Assembly: GCF_003945765.1 (NCBI RefSeq)
Contig: NZ_CP027712.1
Coordinates: 5,270,001 to 5,334,000, forward strand
DNA from: Pseudomonas chlororaphis subsp. chlororaphis
GTDB lineage: Bacteria > Pseudomonadota > Gammaproteobacteria > Pseudomonadales > Pseudomonadaceae
Direction: 5' to 3'
Length of the DNA: 64,000 nucleotides
The notes below the pieces were generated by a model. It made no database searches. It had not been told where the DNA came from and saw only the letters and a program-made list of their open reading frames with translations. Every line of letters begins with the position of its first letter. Position 1 is the first letter of the stretch. A program made the position numbers and the translations under genes. Shown here piece after piece: positions 17,540-25,410 of the stretch.

Positions 17540-18967
17540 ATGTCTGACACTCCCGGAAAACTACGGCTTGGTGCGTTAGTCGCCTTGGTAGTCGGCTCGA
17601 TGATTGGCGGCGGGATCTTTTCCTTGCCACAAAACATGGCGGCAAGTGCCGATGTAGGCGCTGTTCTTATTGGCTGGGCTATTACCGCTGTCGGTATGTT
17701 GACACTGGCTTTCGTGTTTCAAACCCTGGCCAACCGCAAGCCTGACCTGGACGGTGGTGTCTACGCCTATGCCAAGGCCGGTTTCGGCGATTACATGGGC
17801 TTTTCTTCGGCCTGGGGCTACTGGATCAGCGCCTGGCTGGGCAACGTGGGGTACTTCGTACTCTTGTTCAGCACCCTGGGCTACTTCTTCCCGCTATTTG
17901 GGGAGGGGAACACTCCGGCCGCGGTGATCGGCGCCTCGCTGCTGCTGTGGGCCGTGCACTTTCTGGTGCTGCGCGGGATCAAGGAAGCGGCGTTCATCAA
18001 CCTGGTAACCACGGTCGCCAAGGTGGTGCCGCTGCTGCTGTTCGTACTGATCGCCCTGTTCGCCTTCAAGCTGGACATCTTCACCGCGGACATCTGGGGC
18101 GTGAAGAACCCTGACCTGGGCAGCGTGATGAACCAGGTGCGCAACATGATGCTGGTCACCGTGTGGGTGTTCATCGGCATCGAAGGCGCGAGCATCTTCT
18201 CCGCCCGCGCGGAAAAACGCTCGGACGTGGGCAAGGCCACCGTGATCGGCTTCATCACCGTGCTGCTGTTCCTGGTGCTGGTGAACGTGCTGTCGCTGGG
18301 CATCATGACCCAGCCGGAGCTGGCGAAGCTGCAGAACCCGTCGATGGCGGCGGTGCTCGAGCATGTGGTCGGCCACTGGGGCGCGGTGCTGATCAGCGTC
18401 GGCCTGATCATCTCGCTGCTGGGGGCACTGCTGTCGTGGGTGCTGCTGTGCGCGGAGATCATGTTCGCCGCGGCCAAGGACCACACCATGCCGGAGTTCC
18501 TGCGCAAGGAGAACGCCAACCACGTGCCGGTCAACGCCCTGTGGCTGACCAACGCCATGGTGCAGATTTTCCTGGTCATCACCCTGTTCTCGGCCAGTAC
18601 TTACCTGTCGCTGATCTACCTCGCCACCTCGATGATCCTGGTGCCCTACCTGTGGTCGGCGGCCTATGCCGTGCTGCTGGCGGTGCGCAGCGAAACCTAC
18701 GAAGCGGCCCTGGCCGAACGCAAGAAAGACCTGCTGATCGGCTCCATCGCCCTGTTCTACGCGATCTGGCTGCTGTACGCCGGCGGGGTCAAGTACCTGC
18801 TGCTCTCCGCCCTGCTCTACGCCCCCGGCGCGATCCTGTTCGCCAAGGCCAAGCGGGAGTTGGGCAAACCGATTTTCACCAACGTCGAGAAGCTGATTTT
18901 CGCCGCAGTGGTCATAGGCGCCCTGTTGGCCGCCTACGGGCTCTACGACGGCTTCCTGACCCTGTAA
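17540..18967 (+). CDS. arcD: Arginine/ornithine antiporter (arc operon)
   Basis: Electroneutral arginine:ornithine exchange that feeds the arginine deiminase pathway, in the inner membrane. 475 residues with the GSMIGGGIFSLPQNMA unwound-helix motif near 19-34 and 12-13 predicted helices. It is first in a rightward run arcD-arcA-arcB-arcC, 36 bases before arcA, the order known from Pseudomonas arcDABC. An ANR box lies upstream. A close paralogue lies divergently on its left. Confidence 0.95.
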   Translation: MSDTPGKLRLGALVALVVGSMIGGGIFSLPQNMAASADVGAVLIGWAITAVGMLTLAFVFQTLANRKPDLDGGVYAYAKAGFGDYMGFSSAWGYWISAWLGNVGYFVLLFSTLGYFFPLFGEGNTPAAVIGASLLLWAVHFLVLRGIKEAAFINLVTTVAKVVPLLLFVLIALFAFKLDIFTADIWGVKNPDLGSVMNQVRNMMLVTVWVFIGIEGASIFSARAEKRSDVGKATVIGFITVLLFLVLVNVLSLGIMTQPELAKLQNPSMAAVLEHVVGHWGAVLISVGLIISLLGALLSWVLLCAEIMFAAAKDHTMPEFLRKENANHVPVNALWLTNAMVQIFLVITLFSASTYLSLIYLATSMILVPYLWSAAYAVLLAVRSETYEAALAERKKDLLIGSIALFYAIWLLYAGGVKYLLLSALLYAPGAILFAKAKRELGKPIFTNVEKLIFAAVVIGALLAAYGLYDGFLTL

Positions 18968-19003
18968 CCGCACGATTGTTTCTACCTCTGGAGGATCACG
19001 GTA

Positions 19004-20260
19004 ATGACCACGGAAAAAGTTAAGTACGGCGTCCATTCCGAAGCCGGCAAACTGCGCAAAGTCATGGTTTGCTCCCCAGGCCTGGCCCATCAGCGGCTGA
19101 CCCCGAACAACTGCGATGAACTGCTGTTCGATGATGTGATCTGGGTCAACCAGGCCAAGCGCGACCATTTCGACTTCGTCACCAAAATGCGCGAGCGTGG
19201 GATCGAAGTCCTGGAAATGCACAACCTGCTGACCGATACGGTGCACAACCCCGAAGCCCTGAAGTGGATTCTGGATCGCAAGATCACCCCCGACACCGTC
19301 GGTGTCGGCCTGACCAACGAAGTGCGCAGCTGGCTCGAAAGCCTGGAGCCACGCAAGCTGGCCGAATTCCTGATCGGCGGCGTGGCCGGCGAGGACCTGC
19401 CGGAAAGCGAAGGCGCCAGCGTGATCAAGATGTACCGCGATTACCTGGGCCACTCCAGCTTCCTGCTGCCGCCACTGCCCAACACCCAGTTCACCCGCGA
19501 CACCACCTGCTGGATCTACGGCGGCGTGACGCTCAACCCGATGTACTGGCCGGCCCGGCGCCAGGAAACCCTGCTGGCCAGCGCCATCTACAAATTCCAC
19601 CCCGAGTTCGCCAACGCCGACTTCGAAGTCTGGTACGGCGACCCGGACAAGGATCACGGCCAGGCCACCCTCGAAGGCGGCGACGTCATGCCGATCGGCA
19701 ATGGCGTGGTGCTGATCGGCATGGGCGAGCGAACCTCGCGCCAGGCCATCGGCCAGCTTGCGCAATCCTTGTTCGCCAAGGGCGCGGTGGAAAAAGTCGT
19801 GGTCGCCGGCCTGCCGAAATCCCGCGCGGCGATGCACCTGGACACCGTGTTCAGCTTCTGCGACCGCGACCTGGTCACGGTCTTCCCGGAAGTGGTCAAG
19901 GAAATCGTGCCGTTCGTCATCCGCCCCGACACCAGCAAGCCCTATGGCATGGACGTGCGACGGGAGAACAAATCGTTCATCGAGGTGGTGGCCGAGTCCC
20001 TGAACCTCAAGCAACTGCGCGTGGTGGAAACCGGCGGCAACAGCTTCGCCGCCGAACGCGAGCAGTGGGACGACGGCAACAACGTGGTGGCCCTGGAACC
20101 GGGCGTGGTCATCGGCTATGACCGCAACACCTACACCAACACCCTGCTGCGCAAGGCCGGCGTGGAAGTGATCACCATCAGCGCCAGCGAACTCGGCCGC
20201 GGCCGTGGCGGCGGCCACTGCATGACCTGCCCGATCGTGCGCGACCCGATCGATTACTAA
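19004..20260 (+). CDS. arcA: Arginine deiminase
   Basis: Hydrolyses L-arginine to citrulline and ammonia, first enzyme of the anaerobic energy-yielding pathway. 418 residues, the same length as the P. aeruginosa enzyme; the catalytic cysteine in GGGHCMTCP falls at residue 406 as in that enzyme. The acidic and His motifs of the guanidino-modifying fold are visible ([33 protein letters not shown]). Cytoplasmic. A strong intercistronic hairpin separates it from arcB. Confidence 0.97.
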   Translation: MTTEKVKYGVHSEAGKLRKVMVCSPGLAHQRLTPNNCDELLFDDVIWVNQAKRDHFDFVTKMRERGIEVLEMHNLLTDTVHNPEALKWILDRKITPDTVGVGLTNEVRSWLESLEPRKLAEFLIGGVAGEDLPESEGASVIKMYRDYLGHSSFLLPPLPNTQFTRDTTCWIYGGVTLNPMYWPARRQETLLASAIYKFHPEFANADFEVWYGDPDKDHGQATLEGGDVMPIGNGVVLIGMGERTSRQAIGQLAQSLFAKGAVEKVVVAGLPKSRAAMHLDTVFSFCDRDLVTVFPEVVKEIVPFVIRPDTSKPYGMDVRRENKSFIEVVAESLNLKQLRVVETGGNSFAAEREQWDDGNNVVALEPGVVIGYDRNTYTNTLLRKAGVEVITISASELGRGRGGGHCMTCPIVRDPIDY

Positions 20261-20268
20261 ACGACTTC

Positions 20269-20298
20269 CCCGGCCGCACCTCTGCGGTGCTGGCCGGG
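20269..20298 (+). other. Intercistronic hairpin arcA-arcB
   Basis: CCCGGCCGCACC (20269-20280) and GGTGCTGGCCGGG (20286-20298) form a 12-pair stem with one bulge and a five-base loop, without a T tract. It is likely an mRNA processing or stability element giving differential expression within arcDABC. Confidence 0.6.
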
Positions 20299-20326
20299 CC
20301 GAGTACAGAATCCCTGGAGAATCATC

Positions 20327-21337
20327 ATGGCGTTCAATATCCACAACCGTAACCTGCTCAGCCTCGAACACCACACCGAGCGCGAGCTGCGCTACCTGCT
20401 CGACCTGTCCCGCGACCTCAAGCGCGCCAAGTACACCGGCACCGAGCAGCAGCACCTCAAGGGCAACAACATCGCCCTGATCTTCGAGAAAACCTCGACC
20501 CGTACCCGCTGCGCCTTCGAGGTCGCCGCCTATGACCAGGGCGCCAACGTCACCTACATCGACCCGAACTCGTCGCAGATCGGCCACAAGGAAAGCATGA
20601 AGGACACCGCCCGCGTGCTCGGGCGCATGTACGACGCCATCGAGTACCGCGGCTTCAAGCAGGAAATCGTCGAAGAACTGGCGAAGTTCGCCGGCGTGCC
20701 GGTGTTCAACGGCCTGACCGACGAATACCACCCGACCCAGATGATCGCCGACGTGCTGACCATGCGTGAGCACGCCGACAAGCCGATCCACGACATCAGC
20801 TACGCCTACCTGGGCGATGCCCGCAACAACATGGGCAACTCCCTGCTGCTGGTGGGCGCCAAGCTCGGCATGGACGTGCGCATCTGCGCGCCAAAGGCCC
20901 TGTGGCCCCATGACGACCTGGTCAGCCGCTGCAAGCAGTACGCGCAAGAAAGCGGTGCCCGCATCACCCTGACCGAAGACCCGAAAGCCGCGGTCAAGGG
21001 CGTCGACTTCATCCACACCGACGTCTGGGTATCGATGGGCGAGCCGGTGGAAGCCTGGGCCGAACGTATCCAGCAACTGCTGCCGTACCAGGTCAACGCC
21101 GAGCTGATGAAGGCCACCGGCAACCCACGGACCAAGTTCATGCACTGCCTGCCGGCGTTCCACAACAGCGATACCAAGGTCGGCAAGCAGATCGCCGAGC
21201 AGTATCCGCACTTGGCCAACGGCATCGAAGTGACTGACGACGTGTTCGAGTCGCCAGCCTGCATCGCCTTCGAGCAAGCGGAAAACCGCATGCACACCAT
21301 CAAGGCGATCCTGGTCTCGACCCTGGCCGACCTGTAA
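20327..21337 (+). CDS. arcB: Catabolic ornithine carbamoyltransferase
   Basis: Phosphorolyses citrulline to ornithine and carbamoyl phosphate in the arginine deiminase pathway. 336 residues with the carbamoyl-phosphate motif STRTR at 57-61, DEYHPTQ and FMHCLPAFH, the transcarbamoylase signatures. The location between arcA and arcC and the length around 336 support the catabolic rather than the anabolic (ArgF) enzyme. Cytoplasmic. Confidence 0.96.
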   Translation: MAFNIHNRNLLSLEHHTERELRYLLDLSRDLKRAKYTGTEQQHLKGNNIALIFEKTSTRTRCAFEVAAYDQGANVTYIDPNSSQIGHKESMKDTARVLGRMYDAIEYRGFKQEIVEELAKFAGVPVFNGLTDEYHPTQMIADVLTMREHADKPIHDISYAYLGDARNNMGNSLLLVGAKLGMDVRICAPKALWPHDDLVSRCKQYAQESGARITLTEDPKAAVKGVDFIHTDVWVSMGEPVEAWAERIQQLLPYQVNAELMKATGNPRTKFMHCLPAFHNSDTKVGKQIAEQYPHLANGIEVTDDVFESPACIAFEQAENRMHTIKAILVSTLADL

Positions 21338-21350
21338 CCCCGACGTCCGT

Positions 21351-21451
21351 GGCCGACCGCCTGGCGGTCGGCCCTCGACCTGTAGGCGCGAGGCTCGCCC
21401 GCGAAGGCGTCCAACCTGACACCCCACCATCGCAGGCAAGCCACGCGCCCA
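21351..21451. repeat. Hairpin plus degenerate REP pair, arcB-arcC
   Basis: GGCCGACCGCC / GGCGGTCGGCC (21351-21373) is a tight stem-loop. Right after it is a degraded REP pair: CCTGTAGGCGCGAGGCTCGC (21379) and, inverted, TCGCAGGCAAGCCACGCGCC (21430). No T tract is seen, so attenuation or transcript stabilisation is more likely than full termination before arcC. Confidence 0.6.
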
Positions 21452-21482
21452 CGGGATCACCGAATTCTGGAAGGAATGCATT

Positions 21483-22412
21483 ATGCGTATCGTCGTCGCA
21501 CTGGGCGGCAACGCCCTGCTCCGCCGGGGCGAACCCATGACCGCGGACAATCAACGCGCCAATATCCGCATCGCCACCGAACAGATCGCCAAGATCCATC
21601 CCGGCAACCAGCTGGTGATCGCCCACGGCAATGGTCCGCAGGTCGGCCTGCTGTCGCTGCAGGCGGCGGCCTACACCTCGGTGTCGCCTTACCCGCTGGA
21701 CGTGCTCGGCGCCGAAACCGAAGGCATGATCGGCTACATCATCGAACAGGAACTGGGCAACCTGCTGGATTTCGAAGTGCCCTTCGCCACCCTGCTGACC
21801 CAGGTCGAGGTCGATGCCAAGGACCCGGCGTTCCAGAACCCGAGCAAGCCCATCGGCCCGGTCTACAGCAAGGACGAAGCAGAAAAACTGGCCAAGGAAA
21901 AAGGCTGGGCCATCGCCCCCGATGGCGACAAATACCGCCGCGTGGTGGCCAGCCCGAAACCCAAGCGCATCTTTGAAATCCGCCCGATCAAATGGCTGCT
22001 GGAAAAGAGCAGCATCGTGATCTGCGCTGGCGGTGGCGGCATTCCAACCCTGTACGGTGAGGATGGCAAGCTCAAGGGCATCGAGGCGGTGATCGACAAG
22101 GACCTGTGCTCGGCACTGTTGGCCGAACAGCTGGAAGCCGATCTGCTGGTGATCGCCACCGACGTCAACGCGGCCTTTATCGACTGGGGCAAGCCGTCGC
22201 AGAAAGCCATTGCCCAGGCGCACCCGGACGAAATGGAAAAGCTCGGCTTCGCCGCCGGCTCCATGGGACCGAAGGTCCAGGCGGCCTGCGAGTTCGCCCG
22301 CCATACTGGAAAAGTCGCGGTGATCGGTTCACTCTCGGACATCGAAGCGATCGTCCAGGGCAAGGCCGGTACGCGCATCAGCACGGCCCAGCCGGGCATC
22401 ACTTACCGATAA
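21483..22412 (+). CDS. arcC: Carbamate kinase
   Basis: Transfers phosphate from carbamoyl phosphate to ADP, yielding ATP, ammonia and carbon dioxide: the energy-conserving step of the pathway. 309 residues of the amino-acid kinase fold; [12 protein letters not shown] near 6-17, AHGNGPQVG near 45-53, and ICAGGGGIP and the phosphate-binding Lys in [13 protein letters not shown] follow. Typical length. It ends the arc block before a stem-loop; a small gene follows 63 bases later. Confidence 0.96.
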   Translation: MRIVVALGGNALLRRGEPMTADNQRANIRIATEQIAKIHPGNQLVIAHGNGPQVGLLSLQAAAYTSVSPYPLDVLGAETEGMIGYIIEQELGNLLDFEVPFATLLTQVEVDAKDPAFQNPSKPIGPVYSKDEAEKLAKEKGWAIAPDGDKYRRVVASPKPKRIFEIRPIKWLLEKSSIVICAGGGGIPTLYGEDGKLKGIEAVIDKDLCSALLAEQLEADLLVIATDVNAAFIDWGKPSQKAIAQAHPDEMEKLGFAAGSMGPKVQAACEFARHTGKVAVIGSLSDIEAIVQGKAGTRISTAQPGITYR

Positions 22413-22423
22413 GAGCAACTCAG

Positions 22424-22446
22424 GGTGCAGGCCGCTGGCCTGCACC
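22424..22446 (+). other. Stem-loop after arcC
   Basis: GGTGCAGGCC-GCT-GGCCTGCACC is a perfect ten-pair stem with a three-base loop and no T tract, between arcC and the downstream small gene. It may protect the upstream mRNA end rather than terminate. Confidence 0.6.
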
Positions 22447-22475
22447 GCTCCCCATGCCTTGTAAAGGAGAGAGCC

Positions 22476-22838
22476 ATGGCCCAGTTCGAACCCGGTCATT
22501 TACACATCGAACGACACGCACTGACCAAGGACGATGTCAGCTACAACATCTGTATCGACTATGAAGTCGCGCAGGATCCCAAGGAAGGCAAAGGGATGCA
22601 ATTCAAGATGCATGGAACGATTCAGGGCAAGGAGCTCGATGAACCGTTCTTTCTGCCCAAGGATCAGGCTTACAACTTCGCCAGCAACGTGACGAAAATC
22701 GCCGAGAAGTATGGGATTCCCAAGGCACTGAGCAGCATCGGCTCGCTGCACAAATATTACGACGCGATGTTTGAGGATGTGCGGGTGCAGTTGAATATGA
22801 AATCCGGGGATCCAGTCAACCCCGAACACCTCGAGTAA
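22476..22838 (+). CDS. DUF5064-type small protein
   Basis: Function unknown. From ATG 22476 with a strong AAGGAG six bases upstream it encodes 120 residues, soluble and mildly acidic, rich in Lys/Glu, with no signal peptide or membrane segment. The sequence (AQFEPGHLHIERHALTKDD; DVRVQLNMKSGDP) matches my memory of the Pseudomonas-restricted DUF5064 family. It lies 63 bases after arcC on the same strand with no terminator between, so it may be the last cistron of the arc transcript. A REPIN follows it. Confidence 0.7.
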   Translation: MAQFEPGHLHIERHALTKDDVSYNICIDYEVAQDPKEGKGMQFKMHGTIQGKELDEPFFLPKDQAYNFASNVTKIAEKYGIPKALSSIGSLHKYYDAMFEDVRVQLNMKSGDPVNPEHLE

Positions 22839-22877
22839 CCCCAGCCCGTGGGTCGCGGGCTTCCCCTGCCCGCTTAA

Positions 22878-22986
22878 CCTGTAGGAGCGAGGCTTGCCCG
22901 CGATGAACTCAAGGACGCCGCGGCGTATCAGGCCAGGCTTCCCGTGTCATCGTTGAGGCTATCGCGAGCAAGCTTCGCTCCTACAG
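22878..22986. repeat. REPIN-like inverted repeat (TGTAGGAGCGAGGC type)
   Basis: CCTGTAGGAGCGAGGCTTGC from 22878 is opposed by ATCGCGAGCAAGCTTCGCTC from 22961 through CTACAG. It has the same architecture as the element at 13123-13228 and separates the arc block from gcsR. Confidence 0.85.
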
Positions 22987-23073
22987 AAGCCCGTGGCCAC
23001 GGCGAATTTCACCAAACAGCATCCGCCAAGGCATACTTGCCACCCTCCGTTTTCCAGAACCCTTGACCGCCCC

Positions 23074-24582
23074 ATGCGCATCCACGTCAGCTTTATCGAC
23101 CGCGTCGGTATCACCCAGGAAGTCCTGGCCCTGCTCGGTGGGCGCAACCTCAACCTGGATGCGGTGGAGATGGTGCCGCCCAACGTCTACATCGACGCCC
23201 CGACCCTCAGCCCGCAAGTGCTGGAAGAGCTGCGCGACGCGCTGTTCAGCGTGCGCGGCGTGCAGGCGGTGACGGTGGTCGACATCCTGCCCGGCCAGCG
23301 CCGCCATCTGCAGCTCGACGCCCTGCTGGCGGCGATGACCGACCCGGTGCTGGCCCTGGACAGCGCCGGCAAGGTGCTGCTGGCCAACCCGGCGCTGATT
23401 GCCCTCTATGGCCGTGAGCCGGCCGGGGAAAGCGTGGCCGAGCTGTTCGACGACCCGGCGCTGCTGGAAACCTTGCTGGAACAGGGCTTTCGCTTGCCCC
23501 TGCGGGAAATCACTCTCAATGGCCAGACCCTGCTGCTGGACGCCACGCCGATCACCGACGCCGGCGCGCTGCTGACCCTGTATCAGCCCAATCGCATCGG
23601 CGAACGCCTGTCGGCCCTGCACCACGACCATGCCGAAGGCTTCGATGCCCTGCTCGGCGACTCCCCGGCCATCCGCACCCTCAAGGCCCGCGCCCAGCGC
23701 GTCGCCGCGCTGGATGCGCCGCTGCTGATCCAGGGCGAAACCGGTACCGGCAAGGAGCTGGTGGCGCGGGCCTGCCACGCCATCAGTGCGCGGCACGGCG
23801 CGCCGTTTCTGGCGCTGAACTGCGCCGCCCTGCCGGAAAACCTCGCCGAGAGCGAGCTGTTCGGCTACGCCCCCGGCGCCTTCACCGGCGCCCAGCGCGG
23901 CGGCAAGCCGGGGCTGATGGAGCTGGCCAACCAGGGCACGGTGTTTCTCGACGAGATCGGCGAAATGTCGCCCTACTTGCAGGCCAAGCTGCTGCGTTTT
24001 CTCAACGACGGCAGCTTTCGCCGGGTGGGTGGCGACCGTGAGGTCAAGGTCAATGTGCGGATCCTCAGCGCCACCCATCGCGACCTGGAAAAGATGGTCG
24101 CCGAGGGCAGCTTTCGCGAAGACCTGTTCTATCGCCTCAACGTGCTGAATGTGGAAGTCCCGCCCCTGCGCGAGCGCGGCCAGGACATCCTGTTGCTGGC
24201 GCGCTACTTCATGCAGCAGGCCTGCGCGCAGATCCAGCGCCCGGTCTGCCGCCTGGCGCCCGGCACCTATCCGGCGCTGCTGGGCAACCGCTGGCCGGGC
24301 AACGTGCGCCAGTTGCAGAACGTGATCTTCCGCGCGGCGGCGATCTGCGAAAGCAGCCTGGTGGACATCGGCGACCTGGATATCGCCGGCACCTCGGTGG
24401 CGCGCCAGAACGACACCGAAGTCGAGAGCCTGGAACAGGCCGTCGAGGAGTTCGAGAAGGCATTGCTCGAAGGCCTCTACGTCAACTACCCCTCGACCCG
24501 CCAGTTGGCCAGCCGCCTGCAGACCTCCCACACCGCCATCGCCCATCGCCTGCGCAAATACGGCATCCCCAACAAGCCCTGA
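23074..24582 (+). CDS. gcsR: TyrR-like sigma-54 enhancer-binding activator of the glycine cleavage system
   Basis: Transcription activator for sigma-54 promoters. From ATG 23074 it has 502 residues: an N-terminal ACT domain (MRIHVSFIDRVGITQEVLAL), a PAS-like domain about 80-170, an AAA+ domain with Walker A GETGTGKE at 221-228, the sigma-54 contact loop GAFTGA at 268-273 and Walker B TVFLDEIG at 289-296, and a C-terminal TyrR-type helix-turn-helix (STRQLASRLQTSHTAIAHRL). TyrR-family members sense aromatic or other amino acids; the one next to gcv genes in P. aeruginosa is GcsR, a glycine-responsive activator. GcsR-like sites, an IHF match and a sigma-54 promoter lie directly downstream. PhhR is the alternative paralogue but would sit beside phhA. 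Confidence 0.9.
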   Translation: MRIHVSFIDRVGITQEVLALLGGRNLNLDAVEMVPPNVYIDAPTLSPQVLEELRDALFSVRGVQAVTVVDILPGQRRHLQLDALLAAMTDPVLALDSAGKVLLANPALIALYGREPAGESVAELFDDPALLETLLEQGFRLPLREITLNGQTLLLDATPITDAGALLTLYQPNRIGERLSALHHDHAEGFDALLGDSPAIRTLKARAQRVAALDAPLLIQGETGTGKELVARACHAISARHGAPFLALNCAALPENLAESELFGYAPGAFTGAQRGGKPGLMELANQGTVFLDEIGEMSPYLQAKLLRFLNDGSFRRVGGDREVKVNVRILSATHRDLEKMVAEGSFREDLFYRLNVLNVEVPPLRERGQDILLLARYFMQQACAQIQRPVCRLAPGTYPALLGNRWPGNVRQLQNVIFRAAAICESSLVDIGDLDIAGTSVARQNDTEVESLEQAVEEFEKALLEGLYVNYPSTRQLASRLQTSHTAIAHRLRKYGIPNKP

Positions 24583-24603
24583 ACCTGCCGCGGCTTTTGA
24601 TGT

Positions 24604-24704
24604 TGTAGCCGCTGTCGCAGGCTGCGATCGCTCCCGCAGGGAGCGCAAGCTCTCAAGATCGCCGAAGGCCTTCGGCCTTATCGCAGCCTGCGGCAGCGGC
24701 TACA
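24604..24704. repeat. REP-like inverted repeat, gcsR-gcvH
   Basis: TGTAGCCGCTGTCGCAGGCT (from 24604) is mirrored by AGCCTGCGGCAGCGGCTACA (ending about 24704). An inner hairpin CTCCCGCAGGGAG is also present. It ends the gcsR transcript region just before the gcv regulatory sites. Confidence 0.75.
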
Positions 24705-24738
24705 GGTGGCGTAGTCGCATCTGAAAGCGACCTCCACC

Positions 24739-24756
24739 TGTACTGAAAGCGCTACA
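24739..24756 (+). promoter_or_regulatory. GcsR-type site 1
   Basis: TGTACTG-AAAG-CGCTACA, an 18-bp dyad in the same format as the reported GcsR site TGTAACG-N4-CGTTCCG. Confidence 0.6.
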
Positions 24757-24757
24757 G

Positions 24758-24775
24758 CGGAACGATATCGCTACA
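24758..24775 (+). promoter_or_regulatory. GcsR-type site 2
   Basis: CGGAACG-ATAT-CGCTACA. On the opposite strand this reads TGTAGCG-N4-CGTTCCG, one base from the reported consensus. It lies 19 bp after site 1. Confidence 0.7.
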
Positions 24776-24838
24776 GCCGGTTGTAATCGGCGCTACGCAA
24801 GGCTTTGATCCCCATAGGCTTTTCCCTGGCCCTCCAGC

Positions 24839-24856
24839 TGTAGCGTTTTCGCTACA
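24839..24856. promoter_or_regulatory. GcsR-type site 3 (perfect palindrome)
   Basis: TGTAGCG-TTTT-CGCTACA is a perfect palindrome of the same half-site. A weaker half-site, CGCTACG, lies at 24791-24797. Confidence 0.65.
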
Positions 24857-24888
24857 GCTGTTAGCTTCCGGTCACCATCAATAACTAA

Positions 24889-24901
24889 TAACTCATTGAT
24901 T
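24889..24901 (-). promoter_or_regulatory. IHF site between enhancers and promoter
   Basis: TAACTCATTGATT is an exact match, on the minus strand, to the IHF consensus WATCAANNNNTTR. It is placed between the activator sites and the sigma-54 promoter, where DNA bending is needed. Confidence 0.6.
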
Positions 24902-24919
24902 AATAACAACTAAAAAATA

Positions 24920-24936
24920 TTGGCCGCATTTTTGCT
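24920..24936 (+). promoter_or_regulatory. Sigma-54 (-24/-12) promoter of gcvH-gcvP-sdaA-gcvT
   Basis: TTGGCCGCATTTTTGCT has GG at 24922-24923 and GC at 24934-24935, ten bases apart, matching TGGC-N7/8-TTGC. The gcvH start codon is about 80 bases downstream. Confidence 0.8.
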
Positions 24937-25017
24937 AAGGGCTTATCCATTCCGCTCGGCCCTGCACGAGCATTCAATCGCGTCCACCAGACGAATCTGG
25001 CCCCTTGAGGAGTTTCC

Positions 25018-25401
25018 ATGAGCGAGTTGCGTTTTACTGAAGATCACGAATGGCTGCGTACCGAAGCCGATGGCAGCGTTACCGTCGGCATCACGGCTTT
25101 CGCGCAAAACGCCCTGGGCGATGTGGTGTTCGTGCAATTGCCGGAACTGCAGGCCTACGACAAGGGCGCCGAAGCCGCCACCGTGGAATCGGTAAAAGCC
25201 GCCAGCGGCGTATACATGCCTCTGGACGGGGAAGTGGTGGAAACCAACCCGGCCCTGGAAACCAGCCCCGAGTTGGTCAACGAAGACCCGCTGGGCGAAG
25301 GCTGGTTCTTCCGCTTCATTCCCGCGGACGCCGCCGCTGTCGGCCAACTGCTGGATCAGGACGCCTATGACCGCCTGATCAAAGCCAACGCCGACGCCTG
25401 A
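25018..25401 (+). CDS. gcvH: Glycine cleavage system H protein
   Basis: Lipoyl carrier that shuttles the aminomethyl group between the P, T and L proteins. 127 residues; the lipoylated Lys is Lys60 in VESVKAASGVYMPLDGEVVE, within the biotin/lipoyl-like fold. It is the first gene of the sigma-54-driven cluster (AGGAG seven bases before ATG) and ends nine bases before gcvP. Probably the catabolic second copy (gcvH2) known in Pseudomonas. Confidence 0.96.
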   Translation: MSELRFTEDHEWLRTEADGSVTVGITAFAQNALGDVVFVQLPELQAYDKGAEAATVESVKAASGVYMPLDGEVVETNPALETSPELVNEDPLGEGWFFRFIPADAAAVGQLLDQDAYDRLIKANADA

Positions 25402-25410
25402 GGAACCGCC

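Noticed and set aside
17894..21550. 1218-codon open frame on the minus strand across arcD, arcA and arcB
   Set aside because: Antisense to well-supported genes, no family resemblance, high Val/Gly/His/Gln content typical of mirror frames in GC-rich DNA.
24583..25017. Glycine riboswitch upstream of gcvH
   Set aside because: The region is explained by a REP element, activator sites and a sigma-54 promoter; no tandem riboswitch structure was recognised.
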